Assembly (NCBI GenBank): GCA_038735125.1
Contig: JAVYNU010000001.1
Coordinates: forward strand, 467,672 to 531,671
Source of the DNA: Ignisphaera sp.
GTDB lineage: Archaea > Thermoproteota > Thermoprotei_A > Sulfolobales > Ignisphaeraceae
Direction of reading: 5' to 3'
Length of the DNA: 64,000 nucleotides
Every line of letters begins with the position of its first letter. Within the stretch, counting starts at the first letter, position 1. The notes under the pieces are model-generated. The model did no database searches. It had not been told where the DNA came from and saw only the letters and a program-made list of their open reading frames with translations. The position numbers were made by a program, and so were the translations under genes. Shown here piece by piece: positions 55,083-63,357 of the stretch.

Positions 55083-57608
55083 CTACTTTTTTCTTAGGAG
55101 CAGCGACCCTACCCCCAAACCCGCACCAAGTAGTACTATTCCTATAACTGCTGTTGTTGTCCACTCTACTTCCCTTATTGTTGTTAGGCTGGCAATTGTT
55201 GATGTAATTGTTTTCTCGCTAACAATTGTAGTTGGGCTTGCCACAGTCGCTAACACTGTTGTTTGTTTTGGTGTAGTGGTTGTAACTGTTTTTTCGCTAG
55301 TGATTGTGGTGCTAATGGTTGTAGAGACTGTTATAGTTGCTGGAGAAACAATGCTAGTTCTATAAGTTGTTGCTATTGTTGTTGGCACTATCGCTGTAGT
55401 TACAACAGTTTTTGGTGAAAGACTGGTAGTCAAAGTCGAGACAACAGTCACCGGCGACACCACAGTCATAGTAACAGTCGTTATTATTGATGGAAGTAAT
55501 GGGAACATGGGAAGGGTATATGTAACAGCAGGAATGGTATATGTAGTAGGTTTGAACTCAGGATATTTAATGTTAGGTTTTGGTATTGGAAACTTTGTTT
55601 CCGTGCCTAGGTAGAAGGACAATTGGGTTGACTGCATATAGCCATGGGTCTCTAGTGCTACGCTTAATCTGTATTGCGGATCCTGCATTAATGTATATAT
55701 TCTGTAGTTTGTGGGCTCTGTTGATATATATATTCTCATCTCTTTTTTATTTGCTGTAACTACTATGAATTCTTCCCTCCAATCACCAATTATATCGCCA
55801 TAGGCTAGAGGAGCGTTTCTAGAACCTGGAATAACATTGGTTACATTAAATATGTGTCTCCATACCCTGTTATTCCAATCGTATTTGCTGACACTAAAGC
55901 TATTTGGTGTTACAACGTCTAGGTGTTCTCTAAGCAGATCTCCATCCCACCAAATGTTGAAGTTTGTTAGGTTCATTCTCGGCCCTACTATATAACCTGA
56001 TGCATTAAATAGATTACCTGGGGCAGCTGGTCTTGTAGCCCAGCATTCCATACCTGGATACCTTGGATCTATATCTCCACAGCTTCCTCTACCAATGTCT
56101 TGATCACTTATTCCAGGACCTGAATAAGCCCATATAAGTCTGCCTGTAGCAGCTTCTACAAGAGCTACACCAGGTCTCCAATACAATGTGACTTCTCCGC
56201 TAACAGGCTTGCATACAACCTGATTGCTCACAACGGTGCAATTCTTACCATTTTCTACAAATGTGTATTTGCATCCGGCAGAACATTGTCCTGGTCTTTC
56301 CTGGACATAGAATATCTCTAGCCCTGGTCTTGAAGGATCTATATCTGCCACATGGAACCTATCACCGTGAAGCAGTCCCGAGTCCCAAAGCAGCTTACCA
56401 TCATCGTCAATTGCTATCGCCCCATATACTATCTCATCCTTTCCATCCCCATCGATATCAGCAACCCTCATTTGCTGGAAGCCTTTGCTTAGACCCTGAT
56501 ATGGGTAATAGAAAGTCCACAGCTTCTCCAGTTTTCCATTTCTCCAGTTCCACGCCTCTACATAGATGTGTGTGTAGATACCCCTAGCAATAATTAACGA
56601 TGGATGTTCTCCATCAAGGTAGGCGACACCAATCATATTTCTACTAGCTCTATTGCCATAGTTGTCACCCCAATAGGTCCAGTTGTACATGTACAACCAT
56701 TCGCCAAATGCTAGAGGATAACCTGTTGCACCATCAATTATAGCAAAGTATAGTGGGTCTTTAGTTTGTCTGCCAAGATAGTCAGCATATTTCATAGTAC
56801 CATCGTTATTTATATCTCCAACGACTATCACTTTACCATCGCGTGTATAGAATGTTGCATTCTCGCCTATCATGGCGGCTACTTCGGCCCTTCCATCGCC
56901 ATCGAGATCGTATACAACAAATGGTGAATAGTATATACCTGGTCTTATGTTTGGCCCTAGGTCAACTCTCCATAGAAATGTTCCATCAAGTTTGTATGCC
57001 TCAAGCTTATATGTTTCTGTAGGTACAGTGGTTTGCGATGGATCTATATCTTGGTCACCTCTTTTAACAACTACTTCGTACTCGCCATCACCGTCTAAAT
57101 CGCCTATGCCTGCAAGTCTAGCTCCTTGAACAGTGTCATTAAAGTTCAAGGCATCTTGTCTTAAAGGAATAGATATATAGTTGCCTATGGGGGTATTGGG
57201 GCGCAGAACATAGGGTTTCGAAAACCCTACCTCAACACCATCCACAACACTTGCTACATAATATGTTACAGGCTGTGAGAAATCGAAGTTCGTTAGATTA
57301 TCAATGAACCATGTCAGATATAGAGGCTTACTATTAACTTTAACCAGAGGCCCATTCCCTATACGCCTATATACATTAAACATTATGTTGTCAGGATCTG
57401 TAGCAAGAAGTCTCCAACTCAACCAAACAGAGTTATTAGAGATTCTAAGCGCTACAAGACCCCTGCCAAGCTTCTCCATAACCCTACCTTTGAGACCACC
57501 TTGACCAGCAACAGCTCTATTAGGTGCATATAATGCTTGTAGCAAGGATAGTACCAGTAACAGTGTTATGGATGATACCATCAATATTCTATATATTGTT
57601 CTATTCAT
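55083..57608 (-). CDS. PL11 rhamnogalacturonan lyase, surface-anchored
   Basis: 841 residues from ATG 57608 (GGGGTG upstream). A signal peptide (MNRTIYRILMVSSITLLLVL) precedes the PL11 N-terminal beta domain (VWLSWRLLATDPDNIMFNVY) and an eight-bladed-type propeller with FG-GAP calcium loops such as GIGDLDGDGEYEVV, VYDLDGDGRAEVA and VADIDGDGKDEIV. GDIIGDWREEFIV closes the catalytic domain at about residue 650. A Thr/Ser-rich stalk of about 130 residues and the span AVIGIVLLGAGLGVGSLLL follow. It cleaves the rhamnogalacturonan I backbone outside the cell. ATG 57632 would add eight residues ahead of the signal peptide. Confidence 0.92.
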   Translation of the reverse strand: MNRTIYRILMVSSITLLLVLSLLQALYAPNRAVAGQGGLKGRVMEKLGRGLVALRISNNSVWLSWRLLATDPDNIMFNVYRRIGNGPLVKVNSKPLYLTWFIDNLTNFDFSQPVTYYVASVVDGVEVGFSKPYVLRPNTPIGNYISIPLRQDALNFNDTVQGARLAGIGDLDGDGEYEVVVKRGDQDIDPSQTTVPTETYKLEAYKLDGTFLWRVDLGPNIRPGIYYSPFVVYDLDGDGRAEVAAMIGENATFYTRDGKVIVVGDINNDGTMKYADYLGRQTKDPLYFAIIDGATGYPLAFGEWLYMYNWTYWGDNYGNRASRNMIGVAYLDGEHPSLIIARGIYTHIYVEAWNWRNGKLEKLWTFYYPYQGLSKGFQQMRVADIDGDGKDEIVYGAIAIDDDGKLLWDSGLLHGDRFHVADIDPSRPGLEIFYVQERPGQCSAGCKYTFVENGKNCTVVSNQVVCKPVSGEVTLYWRPGVALVEAATGRLIWAYSGPGISDQDIGRGSCGDIDPRYPGMECWATRPAAPGNLFNASGYIVGPRMNLTNFNIWWDGDLLREHLDVVTPNSFSVSKYDWNNRVWRHIFNVTNVIPGSRNAPLAYGDIIGDWREEFIVVTANKKEMRIYISTEPTNYRIYTLMQDPQYRLSVALETHGYMQSTQLSFYLGTETKFPIPKPNIKYPEFKPTTYTIPAVTYTLPMFPLLPSIITTVTMTVVSPVTVVSTLTTSLSPKTVVTTAIVPTTIATTYRTSIVSPATITVSTTISTTITSEKTVTTTTPKQTTVLATVASPTTIVSEKTITSTIASLTTIREVEWTTTAVIGIVLLGAGLGVGSLLLRKK

Positions 57609-58208
57609 ATCTTGCACCCCGCAGATAACCATTAATTAAAGTTTAAAAATATTCTTGAAGAAAAGGCTTGCAGTTCTCATAATTAAATATTAAATAAAGA
57701 AGTGTTTAATTCAATCAAATTTAAGCATCATCTATACAATTAATATACCTAGTAGAGCGTGGAACTATATTCAAAGTCTGTAGTTAAGTTACTGATGTAG
57801 TGACAAAGAACTCATAACTATACAGACTATAAACAGCAGGAATGTATAGGTTATTAACTGGCTCATTGAGAAACCTATAGCCTACTCCTAAGCACATAAC
57901 GTCAATGTAAACTATTATTGTTATCATTTTAATTGCCGTAGATCAAACTCATAATTATCGTAGCTTTTTAGGTTTGTATCTCAAACACAAAGTTACCAAG
58001 TCGATTCATCTAATAGTTATCATCTTATCAGGAACTATAGGTAGTCCTGACAGCAAAGCCCTTATAATGAAAATCTCAATGTCCTGAAGAAATGTCCTAA
58101 TCCTATTACATCAAAGTTAACAAAAAGTGACTCTTATCCTCCTAAAGTCTGTTGTTTTCAAATAAAAACACAAAAATTTATTTTGTGTTCCACGATCCCA
58201 GATGATCT
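57609..58208. other. Divergent intergenic region PL11/phosphodiesterase
   Basis: About 600 bp, AT-rich, without a convincing ORF. It must contain the leftward PL11 promoter, probably the TTTAAACTTTAATTAA-type stretch near 57632-57650, and the rightward promoter overlapped by the palindrome at 58167-58189. Confidence 0.5.
58167..58189 (+). promoter_or_regulatory. Palindrome over a promoter
   Basis: AACACAAAA and TTTTGTGTT, perfect 9-bp arms around ATTTA. The AT-rich centre is the best TATA candidate for the gene starting at 58209, about 30 bp away, so a protein bound here should block transcription. The AACACAAA half-site recurs at the GH28 promoter. Confidence 0.55.
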
Positions 58209-60077
58209 GTGGTGTGTTGGTTGAATAGGAAGCTTATTTTAATCGGAATAGACTCTATGATTCTGGATTTTGTAGAAAAATTTGCTAAAGAAGGTCTTAT
58301 GCCCAACATTCAGAGACTGATGATGGAGGGTTCCTACGGTTACGCTCTACCATCCATGCCAACCTATACCCCTACAAATTGGACCACGATTGCAACTGGA
58401 ACTGATTCAACTATTCATAGAGTTTTCGAATGGGTTTTCACATCTAATGCGAGAAATGCTGAAAGTATTTGGGAAACTGCTTCAAGATATGGAAAAAAGG
58501 TTGTTCTAATTAGATTCCCCAGTTCTTTCCCTCCTAATAATACTAATGTGGTTGCTATAGGCGATGGCGCTCCCCATAATGGTTTGGGAGTTCTTGAAGA
58601 AAGCAGGCTCTATTCATCTAAGAAAATATATCGTTATTCAGGTGGTCTGCATGGCTCCTTTGAGTCGGTATTGATTAGGTGGAGTGTATTGGATTCTTGG
58701 GAATTGTTCCAGGGAACCACATGTAATGATTTGAAGCCTCTTGAGACCTCTTTAACTATTTCTTTAAAAAATAAAAAACCTGCCACAATTTATTTACTGT
58801 TATATTCAAGTAACTGTAGATCATACGATACTCTTTCAATGGCTTTCGATAAAGACTTCTCTAAAAGTATAGCAACTCTACACGAAGGGGAATGGAGTGA
58901 TTTCATAGTAATACCGTTTGAGGATCTGGATGGTGGTGTCACTAAGGGGGTTTGCAGGTTTAAACTGTTGAATAGTGACCCCGAGAACTTTCTCCTTTAT
59001 AGAACGCAGATCCATGCTGTGGAGGGCTTCATTTATCCTAGCGATGTCGAGAAAAAGCTTATTAATGAGGTGGGCTATTTCCTTGATAATCCATCAAGGT
59101 TATGTTTAGCGCATAAATGCTTCGATACTTTCTTTGAGGAGCTTGAGCACCATTTGGATTGGATGTATAGAGCTGCAGAGTATTTAAAAAAAGAGTTGGA
59201 CTGGGATATGCTTTTTGTTCAAGTTCATGCGATAGACTATGTCCAGCATGAGTTATGGTATTGCATAGATCCTGTTGCCCATGGATACATAGATGATTCA
59301 CATTGTAGAGAAGTTTTCAAGAAAGCATATTCAAAGATAGACAATTTTGTTGGTAAAATTCTAACTCTAGCAGATGATGATACTCTGGTGGTGTTAGTAT
59401 CGGATCACGGGCATATAGCAAGGGTGAAGGTAGTTTTTCTAGTTGATTATCTAGTTGATAAAGGTTTCATCACCATAAAAGATGAGGGCTCCATTGATAC
59501 ATCAAAAAGTATTGTTAGAGAAATAAAATATGATGGACTTATACTCAATACTATATGGAGGTATAGTGATGGCATTATAAGAAGTGAAGATGAGTATAGA
59601 GAAATAGTTGAAGAGTTGATAGACGTGTTACTTTCGCTTAAGGACAGAGAAAAACATGTGTTCTATCTTGTTATACCTGGATGGGAGGCACAAGTGCTAG
59701 GCTATAGAGAGAAAGACCTAGATATCCTGTATTCTCCGCGACCGGGATATGCAATTGTTAGGGGTCTTTCTAAAAGATATCAATTAAAGAAAGAGGGCTA
59801 CATCGGCTTACCTGATCCAGAGCATGGTATATGGGGAGGGGCCTCAAGCATTCACGAGGGGCTTCCATCAGCTAAACTTTCCATTGGAACCAACAAAGCT
59901 ATGTTTGTGATAAAAGGTCCTAGGGTTAAGAAAGGCCTTAAAGTTGATTACGGTGTATGGTTGAGGGATATAGCACCAACGATTTGCGCACTTCTTGGCC
60001 TCCCGATACCTAGGCAATCAACTGGTAGAGTTCTATACGAGATTATAGATGGGGTGATACATATTAGTATCATGTGA
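58209..60077 (+). CDS. Alkaline-phosphatase-superfamily phosphodiesterase with inserted domain
   Basis: 622 residues from GTG 58209. Metal and nucleophile sites of the type I phosphodiesterase/nucleotide pyrophosphatase group are visible: Asp15 in IGIDSM, Thr54 in YTPTNWTTIATG, the D-x3-H of HAIDYVQHELW and the DH of LVSDHGH; a late His lies in IHEGLP. Residues about 155-275 form an unrelated beta-rich insertion. No signal peptide. Substrate unknown; sulfate or phosphate ester hydrolysis on sugars is possible. The next gene follows after 45 bp. Confidence 0.82.
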   Translation: MVCWLNRKLILIGIDSMILDFVEKFAKEGLMPNIQRLMMEGSYGYALPSMPTYTPTNWTTIATGTDSTIHRVFEWVFTSNARNAESIWETASRYGKKVVLIRFPSSFPPNNTNVVAIGDGAPHNGLGVLEESRLYSSKKIYRYSGGLHGSFESVLIRWSVLDSWELFQGTTCNDLKPLETSLTISLKNKKPATIYLLLYSSNCRSYDTLSMAFDKDFSKSIATLHEGEWSDFIVIPFEDLDGGVTKGVCRFKLLNSDPENFLLYRTQIHAVEGFIYPSDVEKKLINEVGYFLDNPSRLCLAHKCFDTFFEELEHHLDWMYRAAEYLKKELDWDMLFVQVHAIDYVQHELWYCIDPVAHGYIDDSHCREVFKKAYSKIDNFVGKILTLADDDTLVVLVSDHGHIARVKVVFLVDYLVDKGFITIKDEGSIDTSKSIVREIKYDGLILNTIWRYSDGIIRSEDEYREIVEELIDVLLSLKDREKHVFYLVIPGWEAQVLGYREKDLDILYSPRPGYAIVRGLSKRYQLKKEGYIGLPDPEHGIWGGASSIHEGLPSAKLSIGTNKAMFVIKGPRVKKGLKVDYGVWLRDIAPTICALLGLPIPRQSTGRVLYEIIDGVIHISIM

Positions 60078-60122
60078 ATATTAAGGTTATGTGCTAGATA
60101 ATGTTACTAGAGGTGTTCATTC

Positions 60123-61328
60123 ATGGCGAAAATAACACCCTTACTCATTCCCTACGAAGTTGAAGTGGTTGAGGATATAAGGGGAGGTGTAGGAACCCCA
60201 AATCTAATACATGACGTCAAGAAAAATGTTTACTGGCTTCTATTTACTGGCTGGAGGGATCCTAGAGGAAGGTTGAGAGAAGTATTCGTAGTTGAAGTAG
60301 ATAAGAACCTAATTCCGCAGTGGAATACATTAAAGAAAATATTGAGATATGATTTCCCTATTGATGCTTCCTATACACATAATACCGTAAGAGGATTCTA
60401 CAACGCTACCAAAGAAGAATTTATTGTAACGACATCCCATGGTTCAAAAATATTCCTCTATACCTTTGATAGCGAGTGGAATCTGAAAAAATACAAAGAG
60501 ATACTAGACTTTGGAGCAGTAAGGGATTACGGCTTCCCCATAAAACCAATAGGTGTGTATACAAAGCATCGTGATGCTATTGCTGTTACAAGGAATAGCG
60601 AGAGAAAAGAGGAGCTGGAGGTTTACATGGTAAAAAGCATTGATAACGTAGATGAGGCAAAAGCTGAAAACCTTGGGGTCGTAGCTAGGTGGGGCTCTAA
60701 CGATGTATTAGACTTCACCTTGCTCCCAAGATTCCAAATATTTGCAGAACAAAACAGCTGCTCTAAATGGACTCTTCATACCTTCATAGGGCCAACACTA
60801 GATGAAATACCATCAGATGTGTTCTTTGGGAACTTCATCACTATGCAAACATCTATGACGCACTTGCTTGAAATCGATGACAATATGGTTCAGCTAGGAC
60901 ACCCACACTACACGACACTACCAGATGGTGCTCCCAAGCTTCTTGTTGCTGCTTTCAGGGATACCTGGAGCTTAAGACATGATACAGGTAGATGGGGGTA
61001 CACACACGAAATATGGTGTATACTTCTAGATAAGAACCTATTTGATCCTAAAGCATACTACTCTTTTAAACTTAAGCTCTTCTCTAAGGACATGAATAAG
61101 TACATATATGTTCCCCCCGCTGAGAAACTCACCATATACAGTAAGATACCCCTAGATAAAATCAAAGTCTACGAATCCCCAATACCAGGAGAAGACTTAG
61201 TTGCAGATCCGTTAAGAAGGAATGGCAAGTTGATACTTGAAGATCCACCACAATGGATTAAACTAGAGATATCAACTGCTTCTAACAATGTAGCAGAAGA
61301 ACCGCTATACCTACTCGCTACCATATAG
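60123..61328 (+). CDS. Unknown protein, probable beta-propeller
   Basis: 401 residues, cytoplasmic, mostly beta strands in repeating blocks (KKNVYWLLFTGWRDPRGRLR, KEEFIVTTSHGSKIFLYTF, KLLVAAFRDTW). The layout recalls the five-bladed propellers of GH43/GH130-type enzymes, but I cannot assign a family or catalytic acids. It lies in a plus-strand run phosphodiesterase-this-DppB-DppC-DppD, so it is likely part of the sugar catabolic set. Confidence 0.6.
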   Translation: MAKITPLLIPYEVEVVEDIRGGVGTPNLIHDVKKNVYWLLFTGWRDPRGRLREVFVVEVDKNLIPQWNTLKKILRYDFPIDASYTHNTVRGFYNATKEEFIVTTSHGSKIFLYTFDSEWNLKKYKEILDFGAVRDYGFPIKPIGVYTKHRDAIAVTRNSERKEELEVYMVKSIDNVDEAKAENLGVVARWGSNDVLDFTLLPRFQIFAEQNSCSKWTLHTFIGPTLDEIPSDVFFGNFITMQTSMTHLLEIDDNMVQLGHPHYTTLPDGAPKLLVAAFRDTWSLRHDTGRWGYTHEIWCILLDKNLFDPKAYYSFKLKLFSKDMNKYIYVPPAEKLTIYSKIPLDKIKVYESPIPGEDLVADPLRRNGKLILEDPPQWIKLEISTASNNVAEEPLYLLATI

Positions 61329-61335
61329 AATCATT

Positions 61336-61351
61336 AAACTTTATTAAGTTT
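61336..61351. repeat. Short inverted repeat before the second ABC operon
   Basis: AAACTT-TATT-AAGTTT, directly after the stop of the unknown gene and about 60 bp before the permease start. May be a hairpin or operator; CTTTATTAA inside could be a promoter. Confidence 0.4.
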
Positions 61352-61408
61352 CGCAACAATTAGAAATTACGGCAATGTAATAATCACTCCCTATGGTGTT
61401 GCCAGCCT

Positions 61409-62413
61409 ATGAGTACGTGGGGTTGGATTGCAAAGAATGTTTTGATGGCTATTGCTATGTGGTTTACAGCTATCGTCTTGATATCTTTTGTGGTTTTCGC
61501 TACACCTGGAAACCCGCTAGAGATAATGATTACACAGTTAGTGAGCCAAGGGTATCCATACTTTGAGGCTCTAACCATAGTTAGATCGTATTTTGGTGTA
61601 GACATTGAGCAGCCTATTCATGTTAAAGTAGCGAACTATTTGATGAACTTGATAAAAGGTGATTTAGGAAAATCTATATCGTATGGGGTCTCTGTTTCTG
61701 CTTTAATAGCTAATACCTTACCTTGGTCAGTATTCTTTGTATCATATGCTCTCTTAATAACTATGGCTATCGGTATAACTCTCGGGTTAATCTTAGCATA
61801 TTATAGAGGGAGAGCAGTTATTTCCAAGCTTATGACATTTATACTCAGCATTCTAAATGCTGTACCTAACTGGGTTATGGGCGTAATACTGTTTGTGTAT
61901 ATAGGGTATATGTGGAAGCTTCTACCTTATATGGGACCCTATGACGCTGCACATGTAAAACCGGGACCTAGCATAGAATTCATAGCAAGTGTACTTTACT
62001 ATTACCTCTTACCAGTTATAGCATTAGTCCTAACCTCTCTACCCAGATGGGCCTGGAGTGTAAGCTCTATAGCTATAATGACGCTGAAAGATGATTACAT
62101 TACCTATGCGAAAGCTAGAGGTTTAACAACACGAAGAATACTGTTTAACTATGTTGCAAGAAATTCGCTTTTGCCAACGTATGCAACAATAAGTGTGACC
62201 TTTGCTCAGTTGCTGATAGGAACAGTATGGTTAGAGAATCTATATTCAAAACCAGGTATTGGGACTCTACTTTCTGTTGCGATTGGCAACAGAGATTACC
62301 CAGTAATCTTAGGTGTATATGCAACATTTGTAGGGATACTGGTGTTAGCAAATCTCTTAACTGATATGACCTATGGCTTCATAGATCCTAGAGCAAGAAT
62401 TAGAACAGATTAA
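61409..62413 (+). CDS. Dpp/Opp-type ABC permease (DppB-like), second set
   Basis: 334 residues with about six membrane helices. VVFATPGNPLEIMITQLVSQG near the first span, YITYAKARGLTTRRILFNYV as ATPase-contact loop and ENLYSKPGIGTLLSVAIGNRDYP mark DppB. The binding protein for this set is not in the window unless it is the 44552 protein. Confidence 0.92.
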   Translation: MSTWGWIAKNVLMAIAMWFTAIVLISFVVFATPGNPLEIMITQLVSQGYPYFEALTIVRSYFGVDIEQPIHVKVANYLMNLIKGDLGKSISYGVSVSALIANTLPWSVFFVSYALLITMAIGITLGLILAYYRGRAVISKLMTFILSILNAVPNWVMGVILFVYIGYMWKLLPYMGPYDAAHVKPGPSIEFIASVLYYYLLPVIALVLTSLPRWAWSVSSIAIMTLKDDYITYAKARGLTTRRILFNYVARNSLLPTYATISVTFAQLLIGTVWLENLYSKPGIGTLLSVAIGNRDYPVILGVYATFVGILVLANLLTDMTYGFIDPRARIRTD

Positions 62414-62423
62414 GGGCGATAAT

Positions 62424-63356
62424 ATGAAGCTGAATAACTTGGTTAACCCAAAGGCATCGAGATCGCTAAAGTTTGTGTTAAAAATATTCTTCAAAGACTT
62501 CACTACGGGGTTTAGCTTTATCGTGTTATTCCTTTACATACTAGCAACTATTCTAGTATACCTTAATGTTATTCCCCCATTACCACCACCAAGAGGATAC
62601 CTCTACATGTATAAGTCGCCATCATTAGAGAACTTTCCATGGTATATCCTAGGAACAGAGGGTACTGGGAGACCTTTATTTCTATGCCTAGTAAGAGCAG
62701 CTGCGCCAACGCTTACAGTAGCATTCCTATCAGCTCTGATCACTACTATCGTGGGAATGTTGATGGGTCTTATAGCGGGGTACCTTGGAGGTAAAATCGA
62801 TGGGGCTTTGAATTTCTTGATAACACTAGCTCTAACCATACCCTCGACATTTCTAGCTTTAATAATTTCAGCACTATTACCTGCGAACCTTAGAGGTAAC
62901 CTACTCGTTGGAGCTGGCGTTCTAAGTATAACAGCTTGGGGTACTATAGCTAGAGGTGTAAGAGCACAAGTTGTATCGCTGAAACGTAGGGAGTTCATAG
63001 AGGTGGCAAAAGCATTGGGCTTTGGAGCAAGATACATAATATTCAAAGAAATTATGCGATACATACTGCCCTATATTACAATGCAGTTCGTGTTAGCGAT
63101 GGTTAACGGAATATATGGATACACTTCGTTATCATTCCTCGGTATAATCCCTGTTAGTGCCGATAACTGGGGTTATCAGATAAACTTAGCTACATCGGTT
63201 GGAGGTCTATATGCCCAGAAACTTTCAGTACAACTAGGTCTTTGGGGACCTATTATCGCTATCGTTTTGATTCAGTTTAGTTTAGCTAATGTAGCTCGAG
63301 CTTTTGAAGAAGTATTCAACCCAGCCCTAAGAACCAAGATAGAAGAAGGTGAATAA
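62424..63356 (+). CDS. Dpp/Opp-type ABC permease (DppC-like), second set
   Basis: 310 residues. WYILGTEGTGRPLFLCLVRA and the contact loop TIARGVRAQVVSLKRREFIE match DppC; about six membrane helices. It starts 10 bp after DppB and stops 1 bp before the DppD start, so the three are cotranscribed. Confidence 0.93.
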   Translation: MKLNNLVNPKASRSLKFVLKIFFKDFTTGFSFIVLFLYILATILVYLNVIPPLPPPRGYLYMYKSPSLENFPWYILGTEGTGRPLFLCLVRAAAPTLTVAFLSALITTIVGMLMGLIAGYLGGKIDGALNFLITLALTIPSTFLALIISALLPANLRGNLLVGAGVLSITAWGTIARGVRAQVVSLKRREFIEVAKALGFGARYIIFKEIMRYILPYITMQFVLAMVNGIYGYTSLSFLGIIPVSADNWGYQINLATSVGGLYAQKLSVQLGLWGPIIAIVLIQFSLANVARAFEEVFNPALRTKIEEGE

Positions 63357-63357
63357 A

